From NCBI RefSeq assembly GCF_000142905.1, contig NW_013657633.1, forward strand, positions 45,154-109,153: a stretch of 64,000 bases of DNA, written 5' to 3'. Every line of letters begins with the position of its first letter. The first letter of the stretch is position 1. The notes beneath the pieces were generated by a model. The model saw only the letters and a list, made by a program, of their open reading frames with translations, did no database searches and was not told the origin of the DNA. Both the position numbers and the translations under genes were made by a program. The stretch comes from Thecamonas trahens ATCC 50062. Lineage: Eukaryota; Apusozoa; Apusomonadida; Apusomonadidae. Below, one piece after another: positions 56,456-64,000 of the stretch.

Positions 56456-58694
56456 ATGGCTATGCAGGCGCCCGAGGTGCCTCGAGGGACGCAGGTCTCG
56501 GGGACGGAACAGACCCACATTGGGAAGAAGCTGAAGACCGTACGCACCGAGGAGAGGAGGTAGGCAGAGGGGGAGGGGGGGGGGGGGGGGAGGGGGTACT
56601 CACAGGATTGACCTGGGGGGTCCTTGTCCTCGTCGTTGTTGTTGGCCTGGCTGTGGTCGGTCTTCCTGCTCGTCGTCCTCGTCGTCGTCGTCGTCGTCAT
56701 GGTCGTCATGCGTGTGCGTTTGATGCCTGTGACTGCGGTCTTGGTCGTCGTCCTCATCGTTCTCAACGTTCTCATCGTCTTTGTCTTCAACTTTCTCGTT
56801 GTCCTTGCACATTGGGTCGCTATCATCGCCGCCCGTGATCGTGGTCGTGATCGTGATCGTGATCGTGCCTGGTCGCGACTCGGCCGCAACACAGTTGTAC
56901 GTGCTCGAGGTTGAGACCGACCGTGGCGTCATCCGCCGCAAGTACCGCTACTCTGAGTTCCACGCGCTGTACAACGCGCTAAAGGACAAGAACATCCCGG
57001 GCTTTCCTTCGAGCTTCCCGTCAAAGAAGGTGTTCCACTCGGCAAAGACGCTCGAGCGCCGCCGCATCGGCTTCCAGCGGTTCATTGCCCAGCTGCTCTC
57101 GCTGCCGGACATACTGCTTCACGACGAGTTACGCTCGTTCCTCGGCCTTCGGATGGTGAATCCGGGCGAGCCGCCGTCGCCGACCAAGCCTTCGCCCGAG
57201 GGCAAGCATCGGTCGAGCCGGCTCGCCACCGGCTCGCCCAAGTTCCGCAGCAAGCGCAGGGACGACGGTGCGGCTTCGTCCGACTCGGCCTCATCGTCGT
57301 CGGCAGCGACCGGGCGGCCCAAGGTCCCGGCGCGGTCGCGTGCCCCCTCGATCTCGTTCTCGGGTGATGAGGGCGGTGGATCGTCTGCCAGCGGCATGCC
57401 GCGTGCCCGCGGCTGGTCCGCGCTCGAGGACGACCTCGGTGCCATCGAGGCCGGTGTGGCAGTGGTTCAGGCCAAGCGCGCGGCGATGGCGCCGCCGCCG
57501 CCGCCGACCTCGGCCCGCGCCTCGCGCGCTATCTCGCCCGCGTTCATCGCTGACCTCGACACGCAGCTTTCGGTGGGCTGTGCCCCGCCGTCGCCTGACG
57601 CCGCACTCCTGGCCTCGCGCGCGCTGCTCGCCGACCTCCTCGACGACGCCGCCGGCGACGACGAGTTCCTTGACATGACCGACCCATCGTCGTTTGACTT
57701 TACCTCAGACGACGAGGGCTCGCTCCTCGGCCTCGACACCGACTGGTCGGGCATCGGCCACGAGCTCAACATCTCGGCGACGTCGCCGCTGGTGCTCTCA
57801 AGCGACGACGCCGAGTCGCAACACGGCCCTGTCCCGCATCTTGCTTCCGATGCCGATGCCTACGAGGCCTTGCTGCATGAGGTCCCACTGCCGGCCGAAG
57901 CCGACCCCAAGGGCGTGCTGGACCTCGTCACCGCTTTTGCCGACTTTGCCGCATGGCCCAACGCCAACTCGGCCATTACCGAGGAGTTTGGCAAGATTCC
58001 GCGCGACTTGCAGTCGCTGCATGGACTCAAGGGCGCGCTGGAGGACAACGAGGAGTGTCTCCCGCCCGAGCTCGAACCGCAGCTAGCGGCCTTCCTTGCC
58101 GACGTCGCCTTCCGCACCCCAGCAGACGTCGCGGCGTGGCGGGCCGAGCAGGGGCTGGCACCGTCTGCGTCACCGCCTCGCCGCCGCCGCGCCTCGTCCA
58201 TTCTACGCTCCTCGATCGTCACCTCGCTCCACCGCTACATCGGAGCCTTTCAGGCGGCATCCAAAGCGCTCGACGTCCACGCCCGCACCGCCTCCCTCGC
58301 CTCGGTCCGTGACCTGCTCAAGGTTGTCGTCGAGGCCATCAACGGTGCGGCGGCCTGCCTCGTCGAGCTCGACCACCCGGAGATGATGACCGCCGACGAG
58401 CTCAAGGCACCCGCCGCCGCCCTCCTCCGCGCCGCCCGGCCGCTCTTTGACGCCGCAGACGACTACCACGCCGTCACACCGCCGTTCACCGCCGCACACG
58501 CCCAGCTCAAGGCCGTCGTCGCCAACCTCGTCGAGGAGGCCAACACCTGGTATGCCGTCGACTCGCTCGCCGTCTCCACCCTCGCTCTTGCCCGTGACGA
58601 CCTCTCCCCGCACTCGCAGCGGCTCATCGACACTGAGCGCATCACCCGCGTGCGCCTCTTGTCCTCGAGCAAGGCGGCCCTCGTCACCGTGTAG
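56456..58694 (+). CDS. PX-domain (phosphoinositide-binding) protein, two exons
   Basis: Exon 1 (56456-56539) encodes MAMQAPEVPRGTQVSGTEQT...KKLKT; exon 2 (56895-58694) starts LYVLEVETDRGVIRRKYRYSEF. The 355-nt intron has a GTACGC donor and AACACAG acceptor, both in phase 0, for 627 aa. I chose it because AACACAG is the only AG in the last 290 nt and the join rebuilds a PX fold: RRKYRYSEFHALYNAL (PI3P-binding Arg-Tyr), IPGFPSSFPSKKVF (PxxP loop), RRIGFQRFIAQLL and LRSFLGL. After a Ser-rich linker, the C-terminal 280 residues are helical (ITEEFGKIPRDLQSLHGLK, TSLHRYIGAFQAASKALDV), possibly a BAR-like or IMD-like bundle. A C15 run lies about 70 nt upstream of the ATG. Confidence 0.78.
56640..56870 (+). 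repeat. GTCGTC / GTGATC simple repeats in PX intron
   Basis: Sense-strand GTCGTCGTC (about 56669-56712) and GTGATC repeats (about 56834-56867) fill the intron; no AG occurs from 56605 to the acceptor. A frame through the repeat (VIVVVIVIVIV) is open into exon 2 but is better read as intron. Confidence 0.8.
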
Positions 58695-58696
58695 CG

Positions 58697-58720
58697 CCCC
58701 CCCCCCCCCCCCCCCCCCCC
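58697..58720 (+). repeat. C24 homopolymer
   Basis: Begins two bases after the PX stop codon and 240 nt upstream of G6PD. A second C10 run followed by (AC)n lies at 58893-58918, about 60 nt upstream of the G6PD start. Confidence 0.95.
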
Positions 58721-58961
58721 GTCGATGAGCCAGTCCGTGGCCATCGGTCATCGGTCGTTGTTCACCCGTTCGCGTGGCCGCAGAAGCTCCGTGGCCATGA
58801 CGCCACCGCTCGTGATGACGTGACACGTACGCCACCTGAATCAAAAGCGATCGCCCACGCCATACCACCCGACCCGCGGCTGACAAGGACCCCCCCCCCC
58901 ACACACACACACACACGCACATACACGCATATATATACACACTCGACAGCCAAGACCCAAC

Positions 58962-60596
58962 ATGGCAGCAGTGGCAGCCCACGCACTCGAGCTCTCGATG
59001 GAGGCAGCTGAGAACGGAACAGGTGGTGGTGGCGGTGGTGGAGGGGGCGACCACAGCTCGCCGGCAGGCACTCCGCGTCCTTCCAAGTTTGCGCCGGCCG
59101 AGTTCCGGTCGGCTTCGGTGAGCGTGATTGTTCTGGGCGCATCTGGAGATCTGGCCAAGAAGAAGACACTGCCGGCGCTGTATGGGCTCTTTCTTAGGGG
59201 TCTCCTCCCGGCAGAGGCTGCTGTGGTTGGCTACGCGCGATCGGATCTGTCGAGAGCCGACTTTCATGACCGCATCTCGCCCAATCTGGAGAAGGTCGAT
59301 GGCTCGTCCGACGACTCGCTTGCCGTCTTTCTCGGTCAGTGCCACTACGTTTCCGGTCAGTACGACTCGTCCGAGGACTTTGCCGCTCTTCATGATGAGC
59401 TCATCCGCCTCGAGGACGAGGCCGGCGCCAGCGAGTCTGGCGAGGCCCATCGCCTCTTCTATCTCGCTCTCCCGCCCAAGGTCTTTGCCAGCGTCTCGGC
59501 CACCTTTGAGCCCGTGGCCATGTCACAGCGTGGATGGAACCGGGTGGTGGTGGAGAAGCCGTTCGGCCGTGACTTGGCGTCGTCGAATGAGCTCGTCGCT
59601 GCGCTCGCAGAGACCTTCACCGAGGACCAGCAGTTCCGCATCGACCACTACCTCGGCAAGGAGGCCGCGCTCAACATGGTTGTCTTCCGCTTTGCCAACC
59701 TCACCTTCCAGCCGCTGTGGAACCGCAACTACATCTCGACGGTGGAAATCACCTTTAAGGAGCCGTTTGGTACCGAGGGCCGTGGCGGATACTTTGACGA
59801 GATCGGCATTGTCCGCGACGTGATGCAGAATCACCTGCTGCAGCTCCTCGCTCTCACCGCCATGGAGCGCCCGATCTCGCTCTCGGCCGAGGACGTGCGC
59901 GACGAAAAGGTCAAGGTCCTCCGCTGCATCGAGCCGCTCACCCTCGACGACATCCTCATCGGCCAGTACGTGGCCAACGAGGAGACCGGCAAGCCCGGGT
60001 ACACCGACGACGACGGCGTGCCCGACGACTCGCGCTGCGCCACTTTTGCCACCGCTGCCTTCAACATCCGCAACGAGCGCTGGGACGGTGTCCCCTTTAT
60101 CATTCGCTGCGGCAAGGCCCTCAACGAGCGCAAGGCCAACATCCGCATCCAGCTCCGCGACACCCCGGGCCAGCTCTTTGGTGACGCAGCCCGCAACGAG
60201 CTCGTCTTCCGCATCCAGCCCTCGGAGGCCATCTACCTCAAGGTCATGGCCAAGAAGCCAGGCCTCGGCGACGAGCTCGTCCAGACCGAGCTCGACCTCA
60301 CTTACCACTCGCGCTTCCCCTGCGAGACCATTCCCGACGCCTACGAGCGCCTGCTGTACGACGTCCTCCGCGGCGACCGCTCACACTTTGTTCGTGCCGA
60401 CGAGCTCGAGGCTGCGTGGCGCATCTTTGACGATGTCCTGCACAAGCTCGATGATGGCGCCGTTGAGCCACTGCCGTACGTCTACGGCTCGCGCGGGCCC
60501 GACGCAGCCGACGACTTTGTCGCCGCGCGCGGCTACGTTCGCTCCGGCGACTATTCGTGGCAGGCGAGCAGCCAGCAGTCGCCGAGTAAGCTGTAG
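58962..60596 (+). CDS. G6PD: Glucose-6-phosphate 1-dehydrogenase
   Basis: 544 aa, single exon, ATG at 58962. The NADP-binding loop is VLGASGDLAKKKTLPALYGLF, the substrate/active-site motif RIDHYLGKEAALNMVVFRFAN has the catalytic His, and EKPFGRDL, YFDEIGIVRDVMQNHLLQ and VPFIIRCGKALNERKA follow. It catalyses the first, NADPH-producing step of the oxidative pentose phosphate pathway. The approximately 45-residue N-terminal extension with a Gly9 run has no obvious peroxisomal or plastid signal, and the C-terminus (SPSKL) ends in SKL-like S-K-L, which would fit a PTS1 peroxisomal signal. That localisation is inference. Confidence 0.97.
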   Translation: MAAVAAHALELSMEAAENGTGGGGGGGGGDHSSPAGTPRPSKFAPAEFRSASVSVIVLGASGDLAKKKTLPALYGLFLRGLLPAEAAVVGYARSDLSRADFHDRISPNLEKVDGSSDDSLAVFLGQCHYVSGQYDSSEDFAALHDELIRLEDEAGASESGEAHRLFYLALPPKVFASVSATFEPVAMSQRGWNRVVVEKPFGRDLASSNELVAALAETFTEDQQFRIDHYLGKEAALNMVVFRFANLTFQPLWNRNYISTVEITFKEPFGTEGRGGYFDEIGIVRDVMQNHLLQLLALTAMERPISLSAEDVRDEKVKVLRCIEPLTLDDILIGQYVANEETGKPGYTDDDGVPDDSRCATFATAAFNIRNERWDGVPFIIRCGKALNERKANIRIQLRDTPGQLFGDAARNELVFRIQPSEAIYLKVMAKKPGLGDELVQTELDLTYHSRFPCETIPDAYERLLYDVLRGDRSHFVRADELEAAWRIFDDVLHKLDDGAVEPLPYVYGSRGPDAADDFVAARGYVRSGDYSWQASSQQSPSKL

Positions 60597-60641
60597 CCAA
60601 CACACTTAACGATGCAGACTCCACGCAACAAATGCTGGGGA

Positions 60642-62321
60642 TCACTGCGCCGTAGAACCCGGCCATGGCTCTACAGTTTGCCAGTCGAGCCCGTCGTCGC
60701 GCAGCAGCTCCCAGACACAGGCCGGGTGGGCATGTTGTGCGGGGAGCGCGGCGGCACAGAGCGGATCAAGGCCATACCGCTCCAGTGGCGGCAGAAGGGT
60801 GCTCGGCTCCGGCAGCGGATCGTACAAGCGGGGCAGCGGGCGCGGGGTGGTGGCGGTGGCGGCGGCGGTAAGGACAGCAGCGACGCAAGCCGAGGTGCGT
60901 GCGCTCTGCTCCTCGGCGTGCGCGTTTCGCAGCGCCACGATGTCGGCCGCCTGTGCCTCAAGCACGGTGGCACGGACGGCGGCCGAGCCGCCGCTGTCAA
61001 GCGCCGCGAGCTGAGACTCATGCTGGGCGCGGAGATCGGTGATGGCGGCCTCGTGCTCGGTAAGCAGCGCCCGGAGCTCGTCCTGAATCAGGGCCCGGCC
61101 GCTTGGCGCGGCCTGGGCAAGTGCCGACGTCGCTGCCACCAGCCGTGCAAAGGCGGTCGCTTCGGCTGCTTGGTACGTCAGGAGTGCCTGCGCCATGCGG
61201 AGATGTGCGGCGCGAAGGTCGCAGCGGGCATAGGCCTCGGCAGCAAGTTTGGCGTTCTCGTGGGTAAGCTCCGCCAGACGCGATCGCGACCACTCGCTCA
61301 GTGCAGAGTGGAGCGAAAGCCGGGCAGCAGCCTCGGGCGATGCTGCCGGCGCCGTGAGGCTCTCCAGCCACTCGGCATCGCCACCATCGCTGCCAGGTAG
61401 CGGCAGAGCATGCCCGGGCGGGTCGACACCAATGAGCTCGGCACGCGTGAGTGCGTGCGCGCAGGCAGCCTTCAGCTTGCTCCGCTGCGTCCCGTGCGCC
61501 GCCACAACCGACTCGAGATACTCGGGCATGGCCGCCAGCACCGGATCGCAGCCAAAGCTGGTCACCAAGCCCCGGGTGTACGGCGGGAGCAGCGCCGCGT
61601 TGGACCACACGTCCGGTGGCTCGACTGAGACCGGTTCGACCAGGATCCAGCCATCGTCAACACGCCGCATCTGCAGCCTGTCGCCATTGCGCCCGAGCTC
61701 AACGTCGACATCGTCCGCGTCGTCCGACTCGTAGCCGTAGCCAGAGCCAAGGCGACGCCACCACGGCGAGGGCGATGACTGCGGCGAGGCCATGGCCACG
61801 TCCGACGCCCAGAACTGGTCCAGCACCCGCTGCGATCGGAGCGCGATGCGGTCGGCGCCACCGGACACATCCATAAACGCCGCCCACCCGTCGTCATCGT
61901 CGTCTCCTTGGCCATCAAAGGAGCCCACTCGGTCGTCATCAAAGTCGTCCGTGTCGACCTTGTCGTCCATGGCCTCGGCGACAGTCCGGGCAAGCCGAGC
62001 CGGGTGGGCGAGGGTGGCGGACGGAGAGTACGCTGGTGACTGCCAGGGGCGTCTACGAGTCGGACTAGTGGTGGTGGTGGTGGTCGAGGGGTATATGCCC
62101 CAGCCCGGGCTGGGGCTGGCGTATGGGCTCCAGGTCATGGGTGGGGTCGGGACAGGTGGTGAGCCATGGGAGGTGGTTGGCGGTCGGCGGGCGGCGGTCG
62201 GCGGTCGGTCGGTGGTCCAACTCCATCTCGGTGGCTTGAAGGCTTGGGCAGACGATGAGACAGGCAGATCGCTGGATGCCAGCCACTGTAACGAGTGCTT
62301 ATCTTTGTTGAGGGTGATCAT
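60642..62321 (-). CDS. Unknown protein, coiled-coil C-terminal half
   Basis: 559 aa from the ATG at 62321 (MITLNKDKHS) or 442 aa from 61970 (MDDKVDTDDFDDD). The upstream part is Pro/Thr/Ser-rich and overlaps GTGGTG-type repeats, so the shorter form may be the real one. Features: acidic patch with GWAAFMDV, GDRLQMRRVDDGWILVEPV, and a helical block RLSLHSALSEWSRSRLAELTHENAKLAAEAYARCDLRAAHLRMAQALL that resembles MIT/TPR-like hairpins in pattern only. A coiled coil to about residue 500 precedes the tail LLRDDGLDWQTVEP. No known family is recognised. Confidence 0.55.
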   Translation of the reverse strand: MITLNKDKHSLQWLASSDLPVSSSAQAFKPPRWSWTTDRPPTAARRPPTTSHGSPPVPTPPMTWSPYASPSPGWGIYPSTTTTTTSPTRRRPWQSPAYSPSATLAHPARLARTVAEAMDDKVDTDDFDDDRVGSFDGQGDDDDDGWAAFMDVSGGADRIALRSQRVLDQFWASDVAMASPQSSPSPWWRRLGSGYGYESDDADDVDVELGRNGDRLQMRRVDDGWILVEPVSVEPPDVWSNAALLPPYTRGLVTSFGCDPVLAAMPEYLESVVAAHGTQRSKLKAACAHALTRAELIGVDPPGHALPLPGSDGGDAEWLESLTAPAASPEAAARLSLHSALSEWSRSRLAELTHENAKLAAEAYARCDLRAAHLRMAQALLTYQAAEATAFARLVAATSALAQAAPSGRALIQDELRALLTEHEAAITDLRAQHESQLAALDSGGSAAVRATVLEAQAADIVALRNAHAEEQSARTSACVAAVLTAAATATTPRPLPRLYDPLPEPSTLLPPLERYGLDPLCAAALPAQHAHPACVWELLRDDGLDWQTVEPWPGSTAQ

Positions 62322-63004
62322 GGTTCGAGTGAGCCGAGTTTGGTGCACAGATGCGTGCAGCGTGGCTACATGACTTGGCAATGGGGGCCCATGTCCCGGT
62401 GAGCAGCAGAGATCACCAAAATCCACGTGGCCAGCCCGACACCTGGCAAACGGGCCTTAGCTGGGAAAGGGTCATGGTCCACAATGCTAACCTCTCTCTG
62501 GTGGTCCGAAGGATGTGCGATGGTTCTGAGCAGCAACCAGGACAGAGGACGGCCTCTTAGGCTGTACCCCGTCCGTTGTCAACGCCTTTGTCAACGCCTC
62601 GATACGCTCGCTTACCCCCCTTTTTTTCGCCCCATCCCTCCTCCTTTCCCCCCCTCTTTCTAAACAAGACCTCCTCCTGCACCCAAGATCCGACGCAACC
62701 TTCTTTGGCCGGAGACACTCTATCGTACGGTTGGATAGCTAACAACCTGTACCCCTGCAGGGTGGCGGATCACCCCTACTCGGCCCGGCTCACGCCGGTC
62801 CGATCCATGTCTTGTTTTTACCCAAGGTCAGGCCTCTAGTCCAGGCGCATCATGCATGCGACGAGGCAGACAGGTCGGCTTGTGCCTAGTCGGGCCCGAA
62901 GAGTCCCTTCCTACGGTCGGGGGCTTCGTTCGACAGGGACACTCCAGTCTACATCATAGAATTGATATGCACTCACCGGCGCAAGTACAGCGATTCAGGT
63001 CCAG
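62322..63004. other. Intergenic, no supported gene
   Basis: 683 nt between the unknown gene and the last C2 gene. Composition is less GC-biased than the coding sequence, with a T7-8 run at about 62621 that could be a Pol III stop. I compared it with RNase P, SRP RNA and tRNA signatures by eye and could support none. Confidence 0.45.
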
Positions 63005-63740
63005 CTATAGCAGCTTCTTGCGCTTGGGTGGACTCGCGCTTGCCAGCGATGCGGAGGCGCCGCTGAGACTGGGGCGCTTGTTAGACCTGCGGGAGCCTGA
63101 GGAGCGGAGCTCGGAGACGATGACGTCCTGCGAGCACTCAAGAACGCGGTAGGCGACGGTTGCGCGGGAGGCGACGGCGTCCTTTGTGGCGGACGGGAGG
63201 GCAACGGTGTCGAGCGAGAGCGGCTCGATGGAGGAGCCCATGGCGGTCATCCACTTGGTGGCTGCGTCGACGACGGTGGTGTGGCCGTGCATGGCGACGT
63301 CGACGGCGGCCTCAAAGGTGAAGACCTTGTAGCCGTACGAGCCGCTGCGGACGCCGAGGAGCGCCTTGCGCTCGCGTTCGTAGTAGCAGGTGTACTTGAG
63401 GGTGAGGTGGATGGAGCCCTCCTCGATGCCGTCTGCAGTGATGGGCAGGTCGGTGTACTCAGCCACAATACCGTTGGACGAGTGGTTGGCGAGCGCATCG
63501 CGGAGCGAGACAGCGACAGTGCCGACAATCTTGTTCGAGAGCTTGCCAACCCGCTCGATCGAGATTTCCAGCCAGCGGTTGATGGCGGTGACCGAGAACG
63601 TCATCCGCTGGTTCCACTTGGGCAGCATGGTCTTCTCCGAGTTCTCCGACATGTGCGTCTCGTCAAAGTACACCCGGCCCTCTGCCGGAGGCGAGTTGAC
63701 CGACTTGCCAAGCTTGAGCTTGAACATCTGGATCCTGACC
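63005..63740 (-). CDS. Single-C2-domain protein, 3' exon (5' end beyond or unresolved)
   Basis: The exon follows a GTGTATAG acceptor (63741-63743 as CTA on the plus strand) and encodes VRIQMFKLKLGKSVNSPPAEGRVYFDETHM...MLPKWNQRMTFSV...LEISIERVGKLSNKIVGTVAVSL, a C2-like beta sandwich. It continues with IEEGSIHLTLKYT, a 90-residue C-terminal module (GYKVFTFEAAVDVAMHGHTTVVDAATKW) and a basic Ser/Lys tail SPPKRKKLL that looks like a nuclear localisation signal. Canonical Ca2+ Asp residues are mostly missing. The first exon is not identified in the remaining 260 nt. Confidence 0.65.
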
Positions 63741-64000
63741 CTATACACGCCCTCCTTCTACAACCTCCCCGTCCGACCAAACCAACAGCCCCGCGTCCAT
63801 CCGCCCCCCCCCCCCCCCCCCCCCCCCCCACCGTCATCCGCCATCACCATCAGACCAACGCAGCATATTCCCGATCGTCCCCGGTTTGGCGCCCATTGTG
63901 CGACACGCGTGCCACCCACCATACCCCCCCCCCATTGAGGCCAAGGCCAAGGCCAAGACCAAGCCCCATACACCCCCCACAAAGCCCATAACCAGCCCAT
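63741..64000. other. Intron/5' region with C26 run
   Basis: Contains C26 at 63804-63829, a C10 run at about 63925 and CCAAGG hexamer repeats at 63938-63962. It probably includes the intron and 5' exon of the C2 gene, which I cannot place. Confidence 0.5.

Noticed and set aside
56624-56914. Hydrophobic Val-rich plus-strand protein upstream of the PX exon
   Set aside because: Translation of the GTCGTC/GTGATC intron repeat; the PX reading frame is better explained by the acceptor at 56894.

Overview
This is a GC-rich nuclear window from a unicellular, flagellated eukaryote. Evidence for this: short spliceosomal introns, an axonemal dynein heavy chain, a MYST acetyltransferase, proteasome-lid, ESCRT-III, TRAPP and LSm genes, and a TmcB-like PAS membrane receptor. 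The style (very GC-rich third positions, dense genes on both strands, poly-G/C runs in introns and promoters) fits an apusomonad such as Thecamonas trahens, but that name is a guess. Two runs of exactly 100 N (27787-27886 and 50039-50138) are scaffold gaps.

Layout. 1-8 kb, minus strand: MTG1-type GTPase (runs off the left edge), DUF1499 membrane protein, four-C2 protein, polytopic membrane protein, copine. 8.3-8.8 kb: nine-copy 47-bp satellite between the divergent copine and dynein genes. 8.9-22.5 kb: a DNAH1-like dynein heavy chain, nearly all in one exon. 22.7-31 kb: TMEM144-like transporter, Vps55/LEPROT, a TECR-like orphan exon, an unknown gene, LSM5, TRAPPC13 and a MYST histone acetyltransferase. 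31-45 kb: TmcB-like receptor, proteasome RPN5, pseudouridine synthase PUS7, CHMP6/Vps20, half-size ABC exporter. 45-48 kb: a SMARCAL1-like annealing helicase carrying an intein. 48-64 kb: At4g15545-like coiled-coil protein, DUF952 protein, PhyH-like pseudoenzyme, quinone-reductase-like MDR protein, ZIP11 zinc transporter, WW-like Lys/Ala-rich protein, PX protein, G6PD, an unknown gene and a C2 protein.

The outstanding item is the intein (45851-46561, 237 aa). It lies inside the Walker A motif (GLGK|T) of a eukaryotic HARP-SNF2 helicase. It has the Trp-Cys-Thr signature of class 3 inteins, lacks a nucleophile at position 1, and keeps only an eroded remnant of the homing-endonuclease region. 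Class 3 inteins are known to me from bacteria and phages, so one in a nuclear eukaryotic gene is unusual.

Other patterns: 5' splice sites favour GTACG over GTAAGT; several introns have long G/T-rich, AG-free 3' halves made of GTCGTC/GTGGTC/GT repeats; poly-C tracts often sit just upstream of start codons; and seven single-base frame breaks occur in otherwise well conserved genes, six of them needing one added base, which points to consensus undercalls in homopolymers. The genes are ordinary dispersed eukaryotic genes and do not form one pathway.
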